From positions 88,843,399 through 88,907,398 of the forward strand of contig CM068367.1 of NCBI GenBank assembly GCA_034769895.1: a stretch of 64,000 nt of DNA. Reading direction: 5' to 3'. The notes beneath the pieces were generated by a model, which had not been told where the DNA came from, searched no databases, and worked only from the letters and a program-made list of their open reading frames with translations. Below are positions 26,039-36,213 of the stretch, piece by piece. Every line of letters begins with the position of its first letter. Position 1 is the first letter of the stretch. This stretch comes from Magicicada septendecula (Eukaryota; Arthropoda; Insecta; Hemiptera; Cicadidae). The position numbers and the translations under genes are program-made.

Positions 26039-27493
26039 ATGCAACGACGTGCAACATCTAAGAAACGGGCGGCGGAGGCCGAGAAAGAAATAGAAGTTGA
26101 CATGGACAACAAGGAGGCGACGCCAGTAGAGGCGGAAGAGGTATTACCACCGGTGTTGTCCAAACAAACTGAACAACCGGAGATACCTACACAAACAGTG
26201 GAAATCAATGTGCCGGAGAAGAAAACAGAGGACATGACAACACAACAAATGTTCAGGATGATGATGGAAATGAATAAGAGAATGGAGGAGAGTAACAAGA
26301 AAATGGAGAAGGACAGGAAGAAGGAAATGGAAGGAATGTTGAAGAAAATGGATGAGAACATGGAAGAGGAAAGAAGGGAAAGGAAGGAGTGCCACAAATT
26401 TATAAGGGAGAAAATGGATGAGATGAATAAAGAAATAGGAGAGAACACTGAGAAAATAAGGGAGGACGTTCAGGAAATGAGGGAGGAGAGATTAAAAAGA
26501 GAAGAATTAAGAAAGGAGAGAACCAATGGAATAAAATATGATAGCAAACCAGAACCAGAAGAAATACCAAATGAGAAAACGCAGGAACTAGTAATGGTAG
26601 TACCTGAAATTGAAACTAACCGAAACCAGGAAAATATTAAACCAAGGAAAAGGAGAATGTATCCAAGAAATGTAATAAAAACGAAGGAAGAGTTGGAGAT
26701 GATGAACCATGGATTAATTGATGACAATAATATCCCAATTACCAATGACAAAGACATCATGAATTCCAGGAATTACAGAAGGAGAATCGAAGTAATTTCA
26801 GAAATAATTTACCACAAGACCGTAGTCTACCACTGGGAAAGGACCAGAGGTAAACAGAATACGACATGTGGACCAGATCAGTTTCAACGCAGAACTGGAC
26901 AATGTTTTTCAGAAAGATGGAAAGGTGATATCGTACCAGACTGTAATGATGACACAGATGAATCACCAGAATGTATTCCATTAACGTGCCATCTAGGACA
27001 GTTCCAGGGTACGGTTAGACTAAAATATATTCCTTCAGAGTGGATATGTGATGGTAAACCAGCTTATGGTGTTTCAGATAAACAAATAATAAGTGATAAC
27101 CCAGATGAAGATCCTCACAGATATTTGTCAAGTAACACAAAACATGGACCAGAAAAGTATTGGTGTATACAATATGATGATAGAGGGAACCAACCCAGTA
27201 ATTACGACGGCCCTAACAACCCGCCGTGTAATAACCAGTTTATCGGTAATTCTAACGGCGTTAGGGATAACAACCCCTATCCATACAATAGAAACAATTT
27301 ATACCAACATAATAATGTCCCATACAGTCAGAGAAATCCATATCCCAACAATAATGGTGACAGACCTTACCAACCTAACCGAAATTACTATCATGATAAA
27401 TTTAGTAATAAAAATAATAACAGTAATAATAACCGAGTGTCGCGCCCTAGGGTAAATTTTATAAGAGCAACTGAGATGATGGACCCTGGTTGA
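26039..27493 (+). CDS. TE-A Gag-like protein with embedded LDLa-like modules
   Basis: The first in-frame ATG at 26039 opens 484 codons. Residues about 60-180 are a Lys/Glu/Met-rich coiled coil like the Gag of TE-D. A short part near residue 240 (NDKDIMNSRNY) matches the start of the TE-D capsid region, after which similarity stops. Residues 277-312 carry an LDL-receptor class A pattern: CGPDQF, TGQC, ERW, PDCNDDTDE and a final Cys. Residues 317-362 form a second, weaker one with EWICDG and DNPDEDP. The C-terminus is Asn/Pro-rich, like the RNA-binding tail of TE-D. No zinc knuckle is visible. LDLa modules are normally extracellular Ca-binding domains, so their presence within a Gag frame suggests a captured host exon; the function is unknown. 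Confidence 0.75.
   Translation: MQRRATSKKRAAEAEKEIEVDMDNKEATPVEAEEVLPPVLSKQTEQPEIPTQTVEINVPEKKTEDMTTQQMFRMMMEMNKRMEESNKKMEKDRKKEMEGMLKKMDENMEEERRERKECHKFIREKMDEMNKEIGENTEKIREDVQEMREERLKREELRKERTNGIKYDSKPEPEEIPNEKTQELVMVVPEIETNRNQENIKPRKRRMYPRNVIKTKEELEMMNHGLIDDNNIPITNDKDIMNSRNYRRRIEVISEIIYHKTVVYHWERTRGKQNTTCGPDQFQRRTGQCFSERWKGDIVPDCNDDTDESPECIPLTCHLGQFQGTVRLKYIPSEWICDGKPAYGVSDKQIISDNPDEDPHRYLSSNTKHGPEKYWCIQYDDRGNQPSNYDGPNNPPCNNQFIGNSNGVRDNNPYPYNRNNLYQHNNVPYSQRNPYPNNNGDRPYQPNRNYYHDKFSNKNNNSNNNRVSRPRVNFIRATEMMDPG
26830..27170 (+). other. Captured LDLa-like segment within Gag
   Basis: In module 1, Cys 277, 289, 302 and 312 remain, while positions expected to be Cys read Arg284 (CGC) and Gly296 (GGT). 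In module 2, Cys 317 and 337 remain, while expected Cys positions read Gly324 (GGT), Tyr330, Tyr343 and Tyr362 (TAT). All six substitutions are one base away from a Cys codon. The acidic Ca-binding pattern of module 1 (DCNDDTDE) is intact. Confidence 0.65.
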
Positions 27494-27940
27494 CACAAAT
27501 ACCACACGACATCAAGAAAAGGGACGGATCATGATAACCGACTACGGCGAAAAACAATGTTGAAGGAGACGAAATAAATATCATTGAAAGGAAATGATAC
27601 GAATAATAAACATAGAAACAAAACTGGGTTTTATGAATGAAGACTATTTAAGAAAATGAACATGACAAATAAGAATATGAGCAATGGAACGACATAAAGA
27701 AAATCGTCCATCTTCCTGGGTATATAAAAGAAAAGAAAAAGTGGAGATCAACTTATTAAAGTATATATAATATGGTCCAGTGTAGAGTACAATATATGCC
27801 CATATGTTGTGGTAAATGATAAGCATAACAATACATATGAGTTGAAGGAAATCGTTTCAGGAAAAATCAAAGGAGTGTACAATCAAGCTTCTATGAAGAA
27901 ATATTATGAAGAATGAGTTGTGGGTTTTAGAATTTTGAAT
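27494..27940 (+). pseudogene. TE-A remnant of the integrase C-terminus
   Basis: After the Gag stop, broken frames lead to a stretch at about 27775-27916 encoding NTYELKEIVSGKIKG and ASMKKYYEE before a stop. This matches the final residues of the TE-D pol region (KIKG...KKYY). Everything between Gag and this tail, including protease, RT, RNase H and the integrase core, is missing. This is the scar of a large internal deletion. Confidence 0.6.
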
Positions 27941-28640
27941 TTATTTTTAAAAATTTTAAAATAATGTAAGTACATCTTACAACCTAATATTTTGAGAACA
28001 TTCTGGAGGATTAAAAGAAAAAGAATTTTTAATAATTTAAAAAATTCTAAAATATGTAAGAACAACTTACAACCTAATAATTTGAAGAAAAAACTTTATG
28101 GAAGAAAGAGAAAGAGAGAGAATTTTGTACTTATTATTTATAAAAATTTAAAATTGGGTAAGTACATCTTACTACAACCTGATAATTTAGAACAAAACTT
28201 TATGGAAGAAAGAAAAAGAAAGAATTTTGAATATAACTTATTCTAAAATATGTAAGTACATCTTACTACAACCTGATGATTTTGGAACGAACTTTATGGA
28301 AGAAAGAAAAAGAAAGACTTTTGAATTGAAATATAATTATAAAAATTTAAAATTGGGTAAGTACATCTTACTACAACCTGATAATTTAGAACAAAACTTT
28401 ATGGAAGAAAGAGAAAGAGAGAGAATTTTGAACTTAATTTAAAAAAATTTAAAATTAAGCAAGCACAGCTTACTACCACTGAATTATGAGAAAAACATTT
28501 TGGAAGAATTAAGAAGAAAGGAATTTTGAATTTAAAATACGAAAAATTTAAAAATGAAGTAAGACCAACTTACTATAACTAAGTTTGTGAGAAAACTTTA
28601 TGGTAAATAATTAAGAAGAATTTGAATTTGGAGAAATACC
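27940..28640 (+). repeat. Seven-unit minisatellite with GTAAG...CTTAC hairpins
   Basis: Units of 90-105 bp each begin with a short palindrome of the form GTAAGTACATCTTAC, at 27966, 28056, 28158, 28252, 28357, 28459 and 28559. This is followed by an ACAACCT-rich stretch, CTTTATGGAAGAAAG and a purine-rich run. The middle units are the most alike and the outer ones are degenerate. It lies in the 3' untranslated part of TE-A. Confidence 0.85.
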
Positions 28641-30101
28641 AAAACATTCAGAAATAATAGTAAAATCACAGTACTATAAACAATTCTGAATGAAACAATT
28701 CTGGGAATAAATGAATTAAACAGAATTTGAATGTTGATAGAACGTCAGAACTTTGAAACAAGATAAGATCAACATGTTACAAGGATTTATGAGAAATATT
28801 TTTCAATTAAATAAAAAGAATAGTTTGAATTTTATATTAAAACTAACTAAGTTTCAAAAAATAATTATGTGTCAATTATAATTGAATTGAGAAGAAAATA
28901 AAGTGGTTAATTCAGAAAAGAGAATTAACGTTAATCCAGAATAAATGCTAGATATTCACAATAGCATTTGAAGGAGTAGAGAAGAATAACAAAAAAGAGT
29001 GTAATATGCCAGAGAAGGAAAAAATTTGGAAGCAACGAGACTAATTACCTATGAAACGATAATGAAAACAGTTAATTAAGAGCGAAGAAGAACAACTCAT
29101 ACCAAACAGATGGAGAAGATGATTTTGAACAAATGATAATAATAAGACCTATATGAAATGCAAAGAGAAGAAATACCACATGAAATATAATATAAATGAA
29201 TTAATGTTAATGATTGCGAAGGCGGATTAATAACTTTCTAAGAGAAAGGAAAGAACCAAAATGTTTAAATAAAATGATCAATATAACAACCTGTATATCT
29301 AATGTAAAGATACAATGTTAAAAAATTAAATATAATATATTAAGACCATTCAAATAATGAATACGAAAGACTATTTATAAAGACCATGCTAATACTATGA
29401 ATAACCAGAAGAAAGTATAAAGAGAATTCAGATGAAGAAGAAAGAGAGTTACACTGTAAACAGTAACCAGAATTATTAAAAGAAAGGTTTTCAACCATAA
29501 TTAAATTAAATATATCAGACAAGTTAAGAGTTTTGAAAAAATATATGTAATGAGTATAATAATGATTATGAAGATTTATTAAGATAGAAAATGTGAGATA
29601 ATCTGAGAGACTACGAAGTGGAGAATCCAAAGATATTTTTATTAGTCGAAAATGAGACTACTTTTTATTTATTTATTCGATGACTGACTGAAGATAATTC
29701 CAGCAGCATTATGTTTTTGAGCAGGGATGGATATGCCTCTGTACTCAATTTATAGACGTGGTGTATGGCCAGCAGAGAAGTAGCGTACAGTGCCCCTCTG
29801 ATCTGCCCCAGCCCACGTGATAGGGAATGTTAGGGAATTAATATCCCAAGGATACAACATGAAGTTGATATAGAAAGAAAATGTATTACAATAATAATAT
29901 ATCTCAGAAGACACTAACTATCCGAAAAGGATCAGTAGTAAAACAAATAATTATATATATAAAATTAATTAAACTCTAATTATAAAAAAGTCGATATAAA
30001 AATGGAGAAGAAAATGAATTATAAGAAATGATGAAATTATCATAAGAAATTATTTCATCCATAAACATGTCTGAAATAATTACTTCTGGAGGAGAGCAAT
30101 C
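28641..30101 (+). other. TE-A 3' untranslated region
   Basis: This is AT-rich sequence without a supported gene. Segments at about 28930-28990 and 29690-29850 resemble the region downstream of pol in TE-D (58380-58440 and 58900-59035), including ATTTGAAGGAGTAGAGAAGA and ATGTTAGGGAATT. This supports a common ancestor. The region ends in a purine-rich tract just before the 3' LTR. Confidence 0.6.
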
Positions 30102-31067
30102 TGTAGCGTGACAGATATAAGCATAATATTGAATGGCAATTGATCATTAGAATAATAAAGTTATAATATTTAAATTTGGAAGAAAGCATTAAGTTTAATA
30201 TAAAAAGATTAATTCATAGCAACTGTGGAAAGAAATCATTATTATAAAGAAAATACAAGTTCAAATAGAAGGAGTTACTAGCGATGAGTCATCCAAAACC
30301 AGTCTCATAACCAAAGGTTTCCAAGGTATAACCCAGGAAGGTAAGAAAGTAAATAACCAAGCAGTACACAATATGACCAAACCCACAACGAGGGAGAATA
30401 AATAGAATAGAAACCCTAAAATAAGCCAAGATCAACCAATACAGGTTGTGTATTTCTGAAATAAAGAAGAAGATGGAGAAGATCCCAAGAAACCTGATGG
30501 CATCAAGAAGAAGATGGAGAAGATACCAGTCCCAGAAGGCAGGAGAAAAGAAGACTGATGAAAGAAGAAGAAGGCAGCATCCTGAAGAAGATGTCATGCT
30601 CTTATAAAAGACACCCAAATCCCTATATCCCCAAAATAAATATTTAAAAATAAAAGTATAACGAAATAAAAACCACATGTATACAAATTTAAGAGAGAGA
30701 AGTGTATAAAGTAAAAGTTGCCTGTGAACTAAGATGAAACAATAATATAGTACCCATGGAACAAATCTCCATTGAAAAAACGCTAACCAATTTATTATGT
30801 TGATAAGACTATACGACCGTTTAGCATTAACATAATATATAAGTGCAAAGTGAACCAGTGATAGTTTTGGGTATTATAAAAAATGAACCTTGTGTTTCAT
30901 TCTTGGCAATCACAATCATTGAATGCAATGAAATATGCAATTGTCAATGACTTGAAATGTGTACTGTGACAATATGTTGTTCATGAGACATGAATCTGTT
31001 TAAAATAACATTTTTGTTTTACATGAAAAAAGAAAAAACAGATTTCTTAATACTTTTTGAACAATTC
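30102..31067 (+). repeat. TE-A 3' LTR, part 1
   Basis: It starts TGTAGCGTGACAG and matches the 5' LTR up to the sequence ACAATTC at 31067, where TE-B interrupts it. Small differences from the 5' copy exist (for example GACCG versus GACCA near 30819). Confidence 0.9.
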
Positions 31068-32481
31068 TGTGAATTAACAAACTTATAAGTCACTGTGAGG
31101 GCGGCAATTGTAAATACACTTCTTTCAATAATAATATTACAATATAAATGTATTTATATTTGTTTTTAACAATACTACCTTTGTCAATAAACTTTAAATA
31201 CATAAATAAGGTTATCTTACCCATAATAATAATTTATCAAGTCCCAGTGAGGGCGACAATTGTGAATACCCTCACTCTTATCAATAATATTAGTACATAT
31301 ATTTAGTAAGATATAGATAACAAATACCATAATTCGGTATTAATGATACTCACCAATTTCATTATTTGCCGGGCTCATTTTCTTCCTTTATAACTTGTTT
31401 TCTACCTAAGGGATACCAGGGTTCGGGTACAGGAAGATTTTGAAACACAGTTGACGACACAAATGATAACCAGATATTCTTGAAATTAACCATCAAATTT
31501 AATTCAATCTAAGGTAGTACACATACAACCATGCGGTCAAAATAGTGACGTCATATGATATGACACAAAACAAAATGGTGGCTACTTTTCCTATCTCTTT
31601 TGATTCTCTCTATTTCTTTATCTGTTGAATTAATATCAATGTACACTTTATAGCTGCAGCTTAAAATCATTTATTAATAGTTAATTAGTTACTGCACAAA
31701 CCAATGCCTTCGGCTTACGTTTTATGGCCATACATTCACGCATTCATTCTCACACATTCAACTTCAGACCCGTACATTCTTTTTTATTATCGATTTGGTA
31801 TTTATGAGCTCATTAACTATAAAAATGACAAAAGGAACTTCTCTGCTTGTTAGGTGGTGGTGTCCATCCGTTGTTGATGTGAGACTCCCATGGTGATGGT
31901 CGGTGTTCGCCTTTAATTCCGCTGAGTTTAATTAGATAGATGTGTGCACTGAATTTACATTTTTTATATATTTATACTGTAAACAAGATGAGCCTTTATT
32001 GCTCCACTACTGTTGGTAACATTTTTGTTAGTTGAATTAAAGTATTGTTAAAAAGTTATACACACAACGATACATCGCTGTGGCTCCTCTGAAGAATGGC
32101 GTTGAAATGAGAGCGAGGCAAGTGTAATTTCTTGCTTGTGTGTGTGTAGTTCTTACGTCATCCCGCTTTGTCTTGCTGGACAACGCCTCGTTGCACACAT
32201 TGTACTCAGTGCGTCATTGTTCTTAGCGATGACGGACTAGTGTTATAGCCCAATCATAATGCATATTGTGGTACTTCGTCATCAACACCGCCATGGTAGA
32301 TTTTGCTGTTTTCACGTCCACCGGAGACCTTGGTGTTTTACTCTGGCCGAATTTACGTTGTTCCGTTTTCCAGAGGGACAATGTACCTAACCATTCTGTA
32401 TGTTTAAAAAATACATAATAAAACAATGAAAATACCCATAATTCCCATAATTCTGGTACTGGGTCAGTCTGTACTGTTACA
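31068..32481 (-). repeat. TE-B 3' LTR
   Basis: This 1414-bp copy carries a 37-bp insert near its low-coordinate end, which contains another version of the LTR end and primer-binding sequence (ACTGTGAGGGCGGCAATTG). A CRE-type TGACGTCA lies at 31546-31553. Confidence 0.88.
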
Positions 32482-34297
32482 AACCCCCTCAAGGAAAATT
32501 TTTTGTGTCGAAACATAAAAAAATTTCCTTGACTCATTCACACTCTCCTAAAAGGATCAGTCTAGATACGTCACCACAACCCCCTGTAACGTTACACAAA
32601 AAAAATTTTATCATCACTTACCCTCGGTCCTATGATGCTGGTCGCACCCTCTGACCTTACTGGACTTCTCCTGAGAGATCCCTACACCATAAGGCCATGA
32701 GGCACTATACACTCCTGTTCTGACGCTCCAGCCAGCCCAGGACTGCGGTCACAACACCACAAAACTCTGAAACATCCAATACAAAAATTTCAAAATAGTG
32801 GTATAATACACTTACATATCTACAACTGATATGTCCCCTTTTAGACGCATTGGTTTGTGTTCGGGCATTGGTTTGTTTTTTTAATTCAAAAGTGTCACTT
32901 AACCACAACAAGACTTAAAATACATTGATTTTTTACCACCACCAAATTCAACTACTTCCTTGTAAGAAAATAAACAACATATATAGACAACTACATATAA
33001 CACAATATATCAATCATTCTTTATTATACCCCAAAATACCTTCACCTAATTATTTCTATAAATTCAACTTACAACTATCATGGCAGACACTTTTCCTTTA
33101 AACTTTGTTGCTCAACTTATAATCATTTATCTATTTTGTAAATGGCAGCTTACTAGAATATTTTATTTAACTTCATTTTTTAACTTTATTTTTTCAACTT
33201 TAAAATATACTATCTCTTAACACTTATTATCGTCATTACCCCCGTAACGACCTCCTAGCCACACACTCTATTGCCCCCCAACCGAACTGTAGTGCTCGGG
33301 TGCCTCTGCAAGAACTGTAATGGTGGAGGAATTATCATCTCCTTTGTTCTTGTGTTGGCTTCACATTTAAACAACAAGATATCATAATATCTACACTTAC
33401 ATAATTACACGCCCTTAAACGGTTCTACCACCGGTCTCTGCTGTTCCTTCTTGAACAGAGTGGCAGCCGCTGTTCCCTAGTTCCGGGTAATTTCCCCATG
33501 GATATACCCCCCTGTTAATTTCTATTCTACACCAATTTCAAGACAGCTATGGTCGAAGGACTTAAATAATGGCCATAGCTGACCGCTCGCCAAAACCACG
33601 ATTAGTGCTGGTAAGGCAGTAATCGCCCGAAAACCGGGGAAATTAATCTCATTTATATATATTACACTTTACCAGTATTGATACACTGCATAAATAAAAT
33701 CACATATAATATGAATTACATTCAAAGTGTACCGTGCATTACGCCCACATGAGGCCTCCGATGATGGCAGCATTCTATGTGTTGCTCATCAACCCATTTC
33801 ACTAGCCACAGTAGTACATGTCACTACTGCCCTAGCCCATTACTTATACTTTACTTTTTCTACATTAACTGCTCTCACAGTCCGATTTTGACTTATAATT
33901 CACTAACACCACTTAACTACAAAATACTCTTCACTCTTGCTCAAAAACAAGTTCGTTAATTATTTAAAATTTTCACATAGACACTTTACAAGTTCGAGCT
34001 TTACCTTTTTTCACAACTATATTCACTGCTATAACAAGATAGGAATGACAACAATGGATCACCTGCTCAGCTTACCTTACATACACATATTTTTCTGTTT
34101 TCAGATGGAAAACCAACAACATTCATTTCTCTAATTATAACAATTTTAACATATTTCACCTCACACTTTCAAAGAAATCTTTGTTACTGGAATACATATA
34201 TTTTTTTTTTTTTTTTTTTTTCAAAACAATTAATTCTCATTCACACTTCTAATCAAGTACCTCTCTCTTTTTTTTTTTTTTCTTTAAATTTATTTTT
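32482..34297 (-). other. TE-B 3' untranslated region, 1.8 kb
   Basis: This region lies between the integrase tail and the 3' LTR. I see no env-like ORF, no signal peptide plus transmembrane arrangement, and no long open frame. Long T runs occur at 34197-34221 and near 34269. A polypurine tract ends it on the LTR side. Confidence 0.55.
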
Positions 34298-34535
34298 CTA
34301 TGCTTCCCAGTATAATTTCAAATTGCTAGCATTTTGTGTACCCACTATTTCTTTAGTCTCCCTATCCTGTAGTACATAGGCATTCTGCATTTTAATTTCA
34401 ACCACCTCATAAGGTCCTTCGTACAGCAGGAAGAACTTCTTAATTTCCTTCTCCTGAGCATTAGACAGATCGTGCCTCTTCACCAATACCAACTGTCCTA
34501 TTTCATATTTCATCCACTTACCTCTTGTGTCGTGC
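34298..34535 (-). pseudogene. TE-B integrase C-terminal remnant
   Basis: The minus frame encodes GKWMKYEIGQLVLVKRHDL, then FFLLYEGPYEVVEI and NASNLKLYW. This is the GPY/F-type C-terminal domain of Ty3/Gypsy integrases. The zinc-binding and DDE core domains are missing: the frame meets the end of the RT region at about 34530-34560 in another frame. An internal deletion therefore joined RT to the integrase tail. Confidence 0.8.
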
Positions 34536-36213
34536 GCTCCTTCTCGCCCCATTTCCATTGTTTGGTTTTCTGGAGTACTGCACTCAATCTTGTGGTTAAT
34601 TCTGCATAATTCTGTTGAAATTTCCGGTAGAAGTTACATAACCCCAGGAAACTCTGTAATTGTTTCACATTCCTCGGTTCAGGGAAACGCATGATTGATT
34701 CTACTTTGTCGGGGTTTGCTGTTATTCCTTCAGGTGTGATAATAAATCCTAAAAATTTTACCTGTGTCTGCAGAAACGTTGACTTATCCCAATTCACGGT
34801 GAGTCCTCCTGCCTCTAGTTTAGCCAATACATAGTCTAAGTGATCTAAATGGTCCTCGAAGGTCCTTGATGCAATCAAAATATCGTCCACGTAGACCGTC
34901 AAAAAGTCTAAGTCCTTGGGTCGCAAAATTTTGTCTAAACACTTTATAAAGCTGGCGACGCTGGTGTTCAATCCGAAAGGTAGACGTCGAAACTGGTAGT
35001 TCTTACCATTAAATAAAAATGCTGTATACTTTCTACTGACCTCTGCTAGCGGAACCTGCCAATATCCAGATCTTAAATCCAACGATGTCATATACTTTAC
35101 TCCACTGAACTTCTGGAAGATCTCATTGATAGGCTCTGGTGACTCTCTGTCGGGAATTATGATCTGGTTTATTTTTCTGGCATCTAGGCACAAACGTATG
35201 CGTCCATCTTTCTTAATTACTACTACAAGTGGATTAGAATAATGCGATACTGACCGTTCAATTATACCTGTTTCTACCATCCTGTCGAGTTCTCTCTGCA
35301 CCGCGCTTCTTTTTGAGTAAGGGACGGGGTAGCTCCTTTGCAAGAACGGTGTGTGTTCCCTTATTTGTAATACACATTCATACCCTTTTGCCCTTCCTGG
35401 AACTTCGGCAAACACTCCTCTGTACCTCGCTATCACCTGCCATAACGCTTCACGCTGGCCACTCCTTACCACCTCACCTTCACTACAAAATTCATCCGCC
35501 CTTAACTCCCAAACAGCATCATTAATATTACTCTTTTCACTCTCCAACTCACTACTATATTCTGTTTCTAAACATGCACTTACCATGGTACCTAAATTAT
35601 TCTCACTTACACCCTTCTGTAGTATTTTAACTCCGCACGTTCTAACTCTACCTATTATATGCTCAAATTTTACTCTTACCGACCGATCACCCCCATCTAA
35701 CTCTATCACCTTATCTCTAAAATTTATAACAGCTTTCGTCCTTTGTAAAAAATCGTTACCCAGTATGACATCTAAACTTAACCCTCTTACTACCAAAAAT
35801 GTGTTTACAAATTCGACATTATTTATTAGAAAATTCAAATGTATCTGTTTAGTGACTCTCTTACTTCGTACACCCGTGACTCCTATTACCGTGACTCCCG
35901 CTACTGGTAAGATTGGAATATCTTTGTTAGACTCTCTTAATTCTGCTAAAATGTTCTCTGCTATCACGGAAATTTCGCTACCCGTATCTATCAAAGTTTT
36001 AAAATTCTTATTTCCTACAGTTACCTGAATCTCTGTCAGTCCTGCTCTCACCTCGCTGTTTGCATTGTTTTCTTCTTCCATCAGGTCAGCGACAATATCT
36101 GCTTTAATTACGTGGCTGTAAACCTCCTCGACTGGTTGGACCTCCTGCGTTTCCCTGAACAGTGGTCGGGTCCTAGCTACCACTGTCGTTTCTAGTTTTC
36201 CTGGTGTCTGCTA
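34510..36213 (-). pseudogene. TE-B pol: protease and reverse transcriptase, truncated
   Basis: The frame opens in the -1 phase relative to gag, just after a stop at 36213, and runs to 34510. The aspartic protease carries LIDTGSEISVI. The RT follows with DGRIRLCLDARKIN, LDLRSGYWQV, FRRLPFGL, the catalytic YVDDILIA and QVKFLGF, then the thumb region with LQSFLGLCNFYRKF. It then breaks off shortly after KQWKWGEKE, before RNase H. Two of the four usual enzymatic domains are lost, so the copy cannot move alone. The gag stop overlaps the pol frame by a few codons, as expected for a -1 frameshift; the local sequence GGAAAACTAG is only a weak slippery candidate. Confidence 0.88.

Noticed and set aside
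27940..28640. CRISPR-like spaced repeats
   Set aside because: Whole units are repeated, with no unique spacers and variable unit length. It is a minisatellite in a eukaryotic retroelement.
32482..34297. Possible env gene in TE-B
   Set aside because: No frame longer than about 70 codons and no signal peptide or transmembrane arrangement was found.
35351..36028. 225-codon + strand frame
   Set aside because: It is antisense to the TE-B protease and RT frame, which has clear catalytic motifs.
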